The notes beneath the pieces were generated by a model. It saw only the letters and a list, made by a program, of their open reading frames with translations. It had not been told where the DNA came from and made no database searches. Shown one piece after another: positions 1 through 6,786 of a stretch of 36,454 nt of DNA. The stretch is from NCBI GenBank assembly GCA_021793315.1, contig JAJYSZ010000024.1:1-36454 (forward strand), written 5' to 3'. The translations under genes were made by a program, and so were the position numbers. Within the stretch, counting starts at the first letter, position 1. Each line of letters starts with the position of its first letter. This DNA comes from Bacillota bacterium. GTDB lineage: Bacteria; Bacillota; Sulfobacillia; JAJZYS01; JAJYTV01.

Positions 1-242
1 GGACTCGTTATCGGTATCTGCCTTGCGTGGGCCACAAGAGATGCCCAAGCCGTCCCCGGACCTGTGCCCTGGTTCTCGTAGAATCCGAAGACCATCGGCC
101 GCCAGAACAGGCTCAAGGCTGCACGAGGCACGGAAGGATGGCGTGGCGACTTGGCCTGACGCGCAAACACGAAGACCAGCAGCACCAGAAAGAGCGCCGC
201 GACAAGCGCGGGGTAGCGCCACCGGCGCAGGAGCTCGTCCAT
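1..242 (-). CDS. Membrane-anchored GH18-like protein, N-terminal part (runs off left edge)
   Basis: An open frame starts at ATG 242-240 and continues past the left edge, so only about 80 residues are visible. The start is supported by a purine-rich GGAGGGAGGGGAG block directly upstream. Residues 1-10 are charged (MDELLRRWRY) and residues 11-28 form one hydrophobic segment (PALVAALFLVLLVFVFAR), which is a signal anchor or uncleaved signal peptide. After a short linker comes FWRPMVFGFYEN, which resembles the first beta strand of family 18 glycoside hydrolase (GH18) barrels (V-x-G-[FY]-Y/F). It lies downstream of rqcP on the same strand but beyond a strong hairpin (303-341), so it may be a separate transcription unit. 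In many spore formers yabP follows rqcP at this place. The catalytic region is outside the window, so the family call is tentative. Confidence 0.5.
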   Translation of the reverse strand, partial: MDELLRRWRYPALVAALFLVLLVFVFARQAKSPRHPSVPRAALSLFWRPMVFGFYENQGTGPGTAWASLVAHARQIPITS

Positions 243-302
243 GGCTCCCCTCCCTCCGCTTCCTAGGCTGGCCGAAGGCTGTCGCACGATGCATGGCAAG
301 AA

Positions 303-341
303 GCGGGCGGGGCCCGGCGCTCTGCGCCCGTCCCCGCCCGC
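303..341 (-). terminator. Hairpin after rqcP, probable terminator
   Basis: Perfect 10-bp arms (GCGGGCGGGG at 303-312 and CCCCGCCCGC at 332-341) enclose a second stem GGCGC-AGA-GCGCC. Read on the minus strand it follows the rqcP stop by about 10 bases, and the next bases are CTTCTTGCC, a weak pyrimidine tail. It probably ends the spoVB-mazG-hup-rqcP transcript. Confidence 0.6.
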
Positions 342-351
342 TGGCGATCTT

Positions 352-624
352 CTATTCTGTCGCGCCTGGGCCTTTCTGGCGCACCCAGAGCACCTCGTAG
401 AGTTCGTCGGATCCGCGCGGCAGGGGCCGCTCAGGTACCAGCAGCACGCGCAGCGCCGTCTGGCGTCCGCCGATGTCGACCACCAGCTCGTCGCCGACGC
501 GAACCTCGGAGGCCGGCTTGGCCAGCTTGCCGTTCAGCGTGACCCGCCCCGTCTCGGCGGCATCATGCGCGATCGTTCGACGCTTGATCACGCGTGCCAC
601 CTTGAGCCACTTGTCGAGGCGCAG
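352..624 (-). CDS. rqcP: S4-domain RNA-binding protein RqcP (YabO/Hsp15-like), CTG start
   Basis: This 90-residue S4 RNA-binding protein matches RqcP of Bacillota, which binds stalled 50S-peptidyl-tRNA and works with RqcH in ribosome-associated quality control (poly-Ala tailing). The S4 core is visible as RLDKWLKVARVIKRRT, then GRVTLNGKLAKPASEVRVGDELVV in two blocks. The first ATG/GTG/TTG in frame is GTG at 600, which would remove RLDKWLK, the first S4 helix. The CTG at 624-622 restores the exact family N-terminus (M-RLDK). It lies 7 bases after a perfect GGAGG (632-636), and an in-frame TGA at 639-637 excludes any start further upstream. The gene is last in the spoVB-mazG-hup-rqcP cluster, which is typical of Bacillota. 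Identity is nearly certain; the CTG start is inferred from family alignment and ribosome-binding-site position. Confidence 0.88.
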   Translation of the reverse strand: MRLDKWLKVARVIKRRTIAHDAAETGRVTLNGKLAKPASEVRVGDELVVDIGGRQTALRVLLVPERPLPRGSDELYEVLWVRQKGPGATE

Positions 625-636
625 GGCGCCACCTCC
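622..636 (-). promoter_or_regulatory. Ribosome-binding site and CTG start of rqcP
   Basis: On the minus strand GGAGGT (636-631) stands 7 bases before CTG (624-622). The next in-frame triplet upstream of the site is the stop TGA (639-637). This decides the unusual start of rqcP. Confidence 0.75.
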
Positions 637-653
637 TCACCCAGACGAAGCAA

Positions 654-682
654 GCCGGGAACATCCGCTGGATGCTCCCGGC
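654..682 (-). terminator. Intercistronic hairpin between hup and rqcP
   Basis: GCCGGGA-x-CATCC / GGATG-x-TCCCGGC forms a near-perfect 13-bp stem with loop AGC, shortly after the hup stop. Read on the minus strand it is followed by TTGCTTCGTCT and then the rqcP ribosome-binding site. It could be a partial terminator that lowers rqcP relative to HU, or an RNA-stability element protecting the hup message. Confidence 0.55.
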
Positions 683-697
683 CCTCAGCAACACGCC

Positions 698-1030
698 CTA
701 CTTGGCGACCGAGTCCTTGAGAGCCTTGCCAGCCTTGAAGGCCGGTACGCGGCTCGCAGGAATCTTGATCTCCGTCTTGGTCTGCGGGTTCAGGCCCTTG
801 CGCGCAGCGCGCGACCGAACCTCGAAGGTACCGAACCCAACGAGCGAAACCTTGTCTCCACCGGTCAAAGCTTCTTCGACCGTCTCAACGAAGGCGGTGA
901 CCGCCTTGTCCGCGTCCTTCTTGCTCATCCCGGCGCGTTCGGCGACCTTCGCAACCAGCTCGGTCTTGTTCGTAGGTACCCCTCCCTGTGCCGATTGTCG
1001 ACGCCTATGATTCGTCAATTGGTCACTCAT
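698..1030 (-). CDS. hup: HU-family nucleoid DNA-binding protein
   Basis: This is a bacterial histone-like HU protein. The core [20 protein letters not shown], the signature [18 protein letters not shown] and the tail [11 protein letters not shown] are all present; the DNA-binding beta arm carries the usual Arg/Lys and Pro (NPQT...IKIPASRVP). It bends and compacts DNA as a dimer. The ATG at 1030-1028 overlaps the mazG stop (ATGAGTGA), so translation is probably coupled to mazG. This start gives 110 residues, about 20 more than ordinary HU (about 90), through a leader [21 protein letters not shown] start at ACG (immediately before AAC AAG ACC) would give exactly the standard N-terminus and has GGAGGGG 5-7 bases upstream, but ACG starts are very rare. 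The next gene downstream is rqcP, after a hairpin. Confidence 0.92.
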   Translation of the reverse strand: MSDQLTNHRRRQSAQGGVPTNKTELVAKVAERAGMSKKDADKAVTAFVETVEEALTGGDKVSLVGFGTFEVRSRAARKGLNPQTKTEIKIPASRVPAFKAGKALKDSVAK

Positions 1031-2204
1031 TCCTTCTTTCCTCGCCCATAACCTGCGCAGATTGCGCCATTTTCCACGCTTGCGCAGCCTGTTCCGGCCC
1101 CGCGGCGGACAGGCGCCGGCCAAGCAGGGCCTCCGCGCGCTTGCAGCGCGCCTTCAGCGCAGAGAGCGAGCGGCGCGCCTCCAGTTCGAGATCCTCTCCG
1201 GTGGCCACGCGCTGCTCGAAAAGTGCCGTGTAGCCGCCCTCTTCCAATTCGCGAATGCCACAGCGCATGAGTTTGCGCATGGCCTTCTCAAGTGCTGCAA
1301 GAGAGGATAATGAGGCAGGTATGCCGTCAAGTTCGCTTTGCCGACGCGTCCCCTCCTCTGCCTTGAGCTGCTCCCAGCGAGGCAGGAAGTCCTGCGCGCT
1401 CGCGTAGTGCTCATCGCCGAACACGTGCGGATGGCGCCGCACCAGTTTGCGCCATAGTCCGTCCGCGACATCCGCGAGGGCATAGCTGCCCTCTTCGCGG
1501 CCGATCTCCGCGTGGAACAGCACTTGCAGCAGCAAGTCTCCCAGTTCTTCCACAATCCCATGCAGATCGGCCTCAGAAAGCGCGTCATAGGCCTCCGCCG
1601 CCTCCTCCAGCAGGTACGGCAGCAGAGTTTCGTGGCTCTGCTCGCGGTCCCACGGACAACCCCCGGGTGCGCGCAGGATCGTCATGACCGCCGCCGAGGC
1701 CGCAAACGGTAACGCGGTTTGGCTGCCGATCGGCGGCACGTAGAGCACCTCGCAAGGCCTGCGTCCGGCGGCGAGTTCGGCAAGGGGACCATCGAGTCTG
1801 CGCCCCTGGCCGATCAACGTGCCCTGGGAAAGCGTCAGAAGCGCCTGCGGCAACCCGGGATCCCGATCTCCGTAGACGGCCACGCCCTGTCCGGCCGGCC
1901 AGGGATCGCGGCGGCTCGCATGCCGGCTTACGGTGCCGACGGGCAGGCCGAGGGCAAGGACGAGCGGCTCTGCAAAGTGCACCCGCGCTCCCTGCGCAAG
2001 ACCGGCGAGCAACCAGGGGTCGTCCACCTCCGGCCCACCTGGGAGCAACATGACGTCATCCGAGCCAAACCGCGCGGGGAGCTCCGTGGCCGCGGTCAGC
2101 CCGCGGGGCGCGAGCACCGCACGGTAGAGTCCGTCCGGCGCAAAAACCTGCCCTGCCGGCAGCTGCGGCAGTTCCTGCCTGAAGCCGGTGCCGAAGATCT
2201 GCAC
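1023..2204 (-). CDS. mazG: MazG-family nucleotide pyrophosphohydrolase with degenerate YabN-type N-terminus
   Basis: The C-terminal part (from about residue 170) is Maz[12 protein letters not shown] (CPWD at 183-186), the EExxE metal-binding motif EEAAE (200-204) and then [17 protein letters not shown]. MazG hydrolyses NTPs/dNTPs to the monophosphate plus pyrophosphate with Mg2+, cleaning the nucleotide pool. In Bacillota relatives (YabN) the N-terminus is a tetrapyrrole (SAM-dependent) methylase domain. Here about 165 residues precede MazG and only faint echoes of it remain ([12 protein letters not shown] at the place of the usual G-x-G-x-P..QL.L.G). The start is GTG 2204-2202, with GGAG about 11 bases upstream and 7 bases between the spoVB stop and this start. 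Its stop overlaps the hup start. The family is certain for the MazG part; the function of the N-terminal part is unknown. Confidence 0.88.
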   Translation of the reverse strand: MQIFGTGFRQELPQLPAGQVFAPDGLYRAVLAPRGLTAATELPARFGSDDVMLLPGGPEVDDPWLLAGLAQGARVHFAEPLVLALGLPVGTVSRHASRRDPWPAGQGVAVYGDRDPGLPQALLTLSQGTLIGQGRRLDGPLAELAAGRRPCEVLYVPPIGSQTALPFAASAAVMTILRAPGGCPWDREQSHETLLPYLLEEAAEAYDALSEADLHGIVEELGDLLLQVLFHAEIGREEGSYALADVADGLWRKLVRRHPHVFGDEHYASAQDFLPRWEQLKAEEGTRRQSELDGIPASLSSLAALEKAMRKLMRCGIRELEEGGYTALFEQRVATGEDLELEARRSLSALKARCKRAEALLGRRLSAAGPEQAAQAWKMAQSAQVMGEERRNE

Positions 2205-2211
2205 GTCGCTC

Positions 2212-3738
2212 TCATCTCCTGCCCTGCAGCATGCTCCGCACGCGCTGTGCAATGCTGCGAAGGGCTTCCCGCTCGCCCGGCCCGAACCCTCCCAGCACGC
2301 CCAGCACAGCGAGGTACGTGGCACCCCCCAGTCCGACGACGAGCAGGGTTCCGAGTCCAGACGGCGCTGGCAGAAGCCTGATCACGGCTGACATCCCGGC
2401 CACGGCCACAATCGGCGGCAAGGCCCAGCTGCCCAGGGCCGGCTGGCGCGTCAGCCGGCTCACGGCAGCCACGTTGAGTGCGGCCCAGGCAAAATAGGCC
2501 GAACTCGTCGCGAGGGCCGCGCCGAGGATGCCGAAAGCTCGCACCAGCACGAGGCTCAGCACAAGTTTCACCAGCGTGGCGGCACCGAGATTCGCGAGCG
2601 GCCGCCACGTATAGCCACGACCCTGCAGGGCCGCGGCTGCCACCTGACCAAAGCCGAAGAGCAGGGCACTCGGCGCGAGCGCCGTCAGCATCTGCGCGGC
2701 GGCGGCACTGCCGAAGAAGAGCTGCACGATCGGGCCGCTGAGCAGGAACAGACCCGCCGCCGCAGGCAGCAGCCAACGCCAGGCCGCGGCCAGCGCGTCG
2801 CGCGTCAGGGCGCTTGCCTCGGCTTCGTCCCCTTTGGCTGTCGCCGCGGACACGGCAGGCACCAGCGCAATCGCGATGGCTCCGCTCAGGATGGCCGGCA
2901 GAGCCACCAGCGGCATCGCGTAGCCGCTCAGCACGCCGTAGGCACCTGTGCGGCTGTGGGCGCTGTAACCGCGCTGCTGCAGGGCCGTCGGCACGACGAC
3001 GAGATCCACAAGCTGCATGAGTGGCACGCCGAGCCCCGTCACCGTGATCGGCAGGGCGAGGCCGAGGAGCTCCGTGAGAATGCGCCGCGTCGGCAGGCCC
3101 CGACGCCCGCCTCGCGGCGGCGGCCGCAGGCGTCGCAGCACCATCAGGACGCCCAGACCCGCCAGGGCGCCGATGCCCGCGGCTCCGGCGGCGCCGGCAG
3201 CCGCCCAGGCGATGCCGAGCGGCCGCAACACGTACGCCAGCACGACGATGCTCACCACGCGAACCAACTGCTCGAGCACCTGGGAGATCGCCGTCGGTGC
3301 CATCTGCTGATAGCCCTGGAAGTAGCCGCGCAGGGCGGACATCGCGGCCACCAGCAGCACGGCCGGCGCCACGGCCGCGATCGAGAGTGCGGCGCGTGGG
3401 TCGCGCGCCACGTGCTGCGCCAGCCAGGGCGCAGCCAGGAAGAGGCCAGCCCCACCCAGGATGCCAAGCACGAGCAGCACGCTCGTCGCGACGTGCAAGA
3501 TGCGCTGGGCCTCGCGATGCGCGCCCTGCGCGGCACTCTGCGCCACCATGCGCGATACGGCCACCGGCAGCCCACCCGTGGCAATGGCCAGCGTCAAGGC
3601 GTACGCCGGGTAGGCCATGTGGTAGAGGCCGACGCCCTCCGGGCCGAGCAGGCGCGGCAAGAGCAGGCGATAAAGGCCGAGCAGCCGGCTGAGGATGCCG
3701 CCCAAGAGCAGAAGTCCGGTTCCCTGCCAGAAGGCCAC
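2212..3738 (-). CDS. spoVB: SpoVB/MATE-like polysaccharide (lipid-linked precursor) flippase
   Basis: This 508-residue multi-pass membrane protein of the MATE/MOP flippase superfamily resembles SpoVB/YabM. Typical features are the N-terminal GTGLLLLGGILSRLLGLYR, the segment LLGPEGVGLYHMAYPAY and the internal loop PLMQLVDLVVVP. About 13-14 hydrophobic segments are visible. SpoVB proteins move lipid-linked peptidoglycan precursors across the membrane and are needed for spore cortex formation; position before mazG, hup and rqcP supports this assignment over MurJ or an O-antigen flippase. The start is GTG 3738-3736, preceded by a G-rich block GGGGGTG; the longer frame upstream runs back into the nuo terminator and nuoN and is not coding. 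The length is close to the usual 510-530. It probably has its own promoter in the roughly 45 bases after the nuo terminator, but no clear -35/-10 pair is visible. Confidence 0.85.
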   Translation of the reverse strand: MAFWQGTGLLLLGGILSRLLGLYRLLLPRLLGPEGVGLYHMAYPAYALTLAIATGGLPVAVSRMVAQSAAQGAHREAQRILHVATSVLLVLGILGGAGLFLAAPWLAQHVARDPRAALSIAAVAPAVLLVAAMSALRGYFQGYQQMAPTAISQVLEQLVRVVSIVVLAYVLRPLGIAWAAAGAAGAAGIGALAGLGVLMVLRRLRPPPRGGRRGLPTRRILTELLGLALPITVTGLGVPLMQLVDLVVVPTALQQRGYSAHSRTGAYGVLSGYAMPLVALPAILSGAIAIALVPAVSAATAKGDEAEASALTRDALAAAWRWLLPAAAGLFLLSGPIVQLFFGSAAAAQMLTALAPSALLFGFGQVAAAALQGRGYTWRPLANLGAATLVKLVLSLVLVRAFGILGAALATSSAYFAWAALNVAAVSRLTRQPALGSWALPPIVAVAGMSAVIRLLPAPSGLGTLLVVGLGGATYLAVLGVLGGFGPGEREALRSIAQRVRSMLQGRR

Positions 3739-3785
3739 GGGCCGACACCCCCATACATTCCATGCAGGTGTCAGCGCCGTATGCG

Positions 3786-3818
3786 AAAAGACCGCCGCTC
3801 CGTCGGGAGCGGCGGTCT
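3786..3818 (-). terminator. Rho-independent terminator of the nuo operon
   Basis: A perfect 12-bp stem GACCGCCGCTCC-GTCG-GGAGCGGCGGTC (3790-3817, plus an A-T pair) lies 15 bases after the nuoN stop. It is followed on the minus strand by CTTTTCG. This is the clearest intrinsic terminator in the window and separates nuo from spoVB. Confidence 0.92.
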
Positions 3819-3832
3819 CGGGATCTGTCGAT

Positions 3833-5278
3833 CTAGAGACCGTAGAGCGCGTGCGCAGCGTGCTGGAGCACCGTCGTGACGAGCGATGGCAGCAGGCCGA
3901 GCACCAGCGTGCCCACGAGCATCGCGCCCACCGCAAACTGCTGGGCCCAGTGGGCCTTGGGAGCCACAGGCGCCTCCGCCTCGGCGTGCTGGAACATGTA
4001 CGCGATCGGCCGCAGGTAGTAGTAGAGGCTGATCATGGTCCCGACCAGGATCGCGATCGCGAGCAGCAGGCCGCCGGAGGCGACCGCGGCGCGGAGGATG
4101 TAGAACTTGCCGGGGAACCCGACGAGCGGCGGGATCGAGGCGAGCGAGAGCAGGAAGAACGACATGGCGGTCGCGAGCCACGGCCTGCGGTAGAAGAGGC
4201 CGCGGTAGGCGGGCAGTTCCGCACCTTCCTCGTTCTCGCCGGAGAGGGCGGCGACCACGGCGAACGCGCCGAGGTTCATGAAGGCGTACGCCACGATGTA
4301 GAACATGCCGGCGCCGATGCCGGTCTGGCTGTTCGCGACGATCGCCACGACCAGGTAGCCCGCCTGCGCGATACCCGAGTAGGCGAGCATGCGTTTCATG
4401 TTGGTCTGGCGCAGGGCCGCCAGGTTGCCGTACAGGAGGGTCAGTACCGCGATGAAGCTCAGGACCGGCTGCCAGTGCACCAGGGCGGCCGGCAGCGCCA
4501 CCGTGAGCAGCCGGGCCAGCACGCCGAACGCGGCTGCCTTGGTGCCGACCGACATGAACGCAGTGACCGGGGTCGGGGCGCCCTCGTAGACGTCCGGAAC
4601 CCAGTTCTGGAACGGTACCAGAGCCAATTTGAAGGCAAGCCCGGCCATCACGAGACCGGTTCCGAGTTCAAGGTAGAGCGGCTGGGTGCCGACGTTCTGC
4701 AACAGAGCCGTCTGGATGCCCTCCAGCGTGACCGACCCTGTCGCCCCGTAAAGGAAGGCAAGGCCGTAGAGGAAGATGCCGGAGGAGAAGGCGCCGATCA
4801 GGAGATACTTCATCGCCGCCTCGCCGGACTTCTCACGGTGACGGCGGAAGCCGGAGAGGATGTAGAGCGGCAGCGACAGCACCTCAAGGCCGAGGAAGAT
4901 CGACAGCAGTTCGACGGCCGACGTCAGCACGATCATGCCGATCGCCGCCCAGAGCACAAGCGCCACGTAGTCCGATCCGGCTTCCACCTCGCGCATGCCA
5001 AGCAGGAGGCCGGCTAAGGCGGAGATCAGGATGGCGGTGTCCATGGCGAGGGAGAAGTGGTCCGCGACGATGGCGCCGCCGAAAGACGCTTGCACCGGTC
5101 CCTGCCAGAGCACCGGCAGGGTGCCGAGCGCCACGAGGACGCCGAGTGCCCCGAGGTAGTTGAGCCAAGGGCTGTGCTTCTCGCGCAGGAAGAGCGCGAT
5201 CAGCAACACGAGCACGGAGGTGACCAGCAATACGATCTCCGGCAGGACGCCTAGGGGATTGATGACAGGGAAGTTCAC
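3833..5278 (-). CDS. nuoN: NADH-quinone oxidoreductase subunit N
   Basis: This 481-residue membrane protein has about 14 helices. It is one of the three antiporter-like, proton-pumping subunits of complex I (family of MrpD and NuoL/M). Visible family landmarks are LEVLSLPLYILSGFRR, the discontinuous-helix region PFQNWVPDVYEGAPTPVTAF with its Pro and Glu, the lysine-containing segment RQTNMKRMLAYSGIAQAGY and PPLVGFPGKFYIL. It acts in the distal part of the membrane arm. Its ATG overlaps the nuoM stop by 4 bases, so translation is coupled. It is the last gene of the operon, directly before the terminator. Confidence 0.97.
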   Translation of the reverse strand: MNFPVINPLGVLPEIVLLVTSVLVLLIALFLREKHSPWLNYLGALGVLVALGTLPVLWQGPVQASFGGAIVADHFSLAMDTAILISALAGLLLGMREVEAGSDYVALVLWAAIGMIVLTSAVELLSIFLGLEVLSLPLYILSGFRRHREKSGEAAMKYLLIGAFSSGIFLYGLAFLYGATGSVTLEGIQTALLQNVGTQPLYLELGTGLVMAGLAFKLALVPFQNWVPDVYEGAPTPVTAFMSVGTKAAAFGVLARLLTVALPAALVHWQPVLSFIAVLTLLYGNLAALRQTNMKRMLAYSGIAQAGYLVVAIVANSQTGIGAGMFYIVAYAFMNLGAFAVVAALSGENEEGAELPAYRGLFYRRPWLATAMSFFLLSLASIPPLVGFPGKFYILRAAVASGGLLLAIAILVGTMISLYYYLRPIAYMFQHAEAEAPVAPKAHWAQQFAVGAMLVGTLVLGLLPSLVTTVLQHAAHALYGL

Positions 5279-6774
5279 TTGACCTGCACCTCCGACGTCA
5301 CGGCGGACGGCCCCTGTGCCGTCGTCCGCACCGATTGCGAGACATGCGTGAGGGCAGGTCCGATGGTCTTGGTGATGGCGGCCGGGTAGAGGCCGAAGAA
5401 CACCATCGCCAGGATCAGCGGCGCGATCAGGGCGATCTGCCCGCCCTTGATCTCAGGCCGGTCGCCTGGCGCCCCGTCCACTGCCCTGGGCGTTCCGTGC
5501 GCGACCTTCTGGAACAGGCGGATGAAGTACGCCGCAGAGAGGATGACGGAGATCACCGCAATCCAGGCCCACGCGGCATGCGCCATGTAGATGCCGGTGA
5601 GCAGCGTAAGTTCCCCCGCGAAGCCTTGCAGGCCCGGCAGGCCGAGTCCCGTGAGCACGGCGATCAGGAAGAGCCCGGCAAGAATCGGACCCCTGGCCTC
5701 AAGGCCTCCGAGGGCCTCGAGATCCCGCGTGCCGAGCCGCTCCTCCACCAGACCGAACAGCAGGAAGAGGCCTGCCGCGTAGATGCCGTGGTTGAACATC
5801 TGCAGTACGGCGCCCTGCAGCCCGGTATAGCTGAGTGCAGCGATGCCCAGCAGGACGAGACCGAGGTGCGAGAGCGACGAGTACCCGATGACGAGTTTGC
5901 CATCGCGCTGCGCCAGGGCGACAAAGGCGCCGTAGAGGATGCTGATCAGGGCCAGCACCCCCAGCACCGGCGCAAAGCGCTGGGCCGCCGTCGGCATGAT
6001 CGGCAGCGCGATGCGCAGGAAGGCGTAGAGCGCGGTCTTCGAAAGCACCGACGACAGCATGGTCGTGACAGGCGCCGGGGCCTCCGCATAAGCCTCAGGC
6101 ATCCAGCTGTGGAACGGGAAGGTCGGAATCTTGACGAGGAACGCGAGGGCAAACGCGGCGAACAGCCACATCTGCATCGACACTGGCAGGCTGAGGTGGC
6201 TCAGGGTCGCGATGGAGAAACTCCAGTGGCCAAGCTGCAGGAACGCCTCGTAGCCCAGCACCACGACCGCCGCCAGCATCAGGAGGCTCGGGACCAGGGA
6301 GTAGATCAGGAACTTGATCGCTGCCCGCTGCCGCCTGGGTCCGCCGTAGCTGGCGATCAGGATGTAGGCGGGGATGATCATGGCTTCCCAGAAGACGTAG
6401 AAGACGAACAGGTCCGCCGCAAGGAAGACGCCGATGGCGGTCGCCTCGAGCAGCAGGAAGAGGACGTAATACGTCCGGTCGCGGGCTGGGGTCCAGGCGA
6501 TGGCCACCGCCGAGACCACAGTCGTCAGAATCAGCAGCACGAGCGCGAGTCCGTCAAGCCCTAAGGCCCAGTTCACGCCCCAGGCACTGATCCACGGCAC
6601 GCTGATCAGGGTACCGTAGCCCGTGCCATGGCCGTAGGCGGCCGGGATCAGGTAGAGCGTCAGCAGGAACGTGAGGACGGCCACTCCGAACGCCGTCCAG
6701 CGCGCGGCCTTGGCAGGCAGCAGGAGCAGGAGGAGAGCGCCCAGGACCGGCAGGAAAAACACGACTTCCAGCAT
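5275..6774 (-). CDS. nuoM: NADH-quinone oxidoreductase subunit M
   Basis: This 499-residue antiporter-like proton-pumping subunit of complex I shows the classical motifs FWEAMIIPAYILIASYGG, FPFHSWMPEAYAEAPAPVTT, the lysine motif LAQRDGKLVIGYSSLSHLG and LPGLQGFAGELTLL. The start is ATG 6774, with AGGAGG 8 bases upstream; a GTG three codons earlier would sit on top of that ribosome-binding site. nuoL ends 12 bases upstream. The protein pumps protons in the membrane arm, coupled to NADH oxidation in the hydrophilic arm. Confidence 0.97.
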   Translation of the reverse strand: MLEVVFFLPVLGALLLLLLPAKAARWTAFGVAVLTFLLTLYLIPAAYGHGTGYGTLISVPWISAWGVNWALGLDGLALVLLILTTVVSAVAIAWTPARDRTYYVLFLLLEATAIGVFLAADLFVFYVFWEAMIIPAYILIASYGGPRRQRAAIKFLIYSLVPSLLMLAAVVVLGYEAFLQLGHWSFSIATLSHLSLPVSMQMWLFAAFALAFLVKIPTFPFHSWMPEAYAEAPAPVTTMLSSVLSKTALYAFLRIALPIMPTAAQRFAPVLGVLALISILYGAFVALAQRDGKLVIGYSSLSHLGLVLLGIAALSYTGLQGAVLQMFNHGIYAAGLFLLFGLVEERLGTRDLEALGGLEARGPILAGLFLIAVLTGLGLPGLQGFAGELTLLTGIYMAHAAWAWIAVISVILSAAYFIRLFQKVAHGTPRAVDGAPGDRPEIKGGQIALIAPLILAMVFFGLYPAAITKTIGPALTHVSQSVRTTAQGPSAVTSEVQVK

Positions 6775-6786
6775 TCCCAGCACCTC

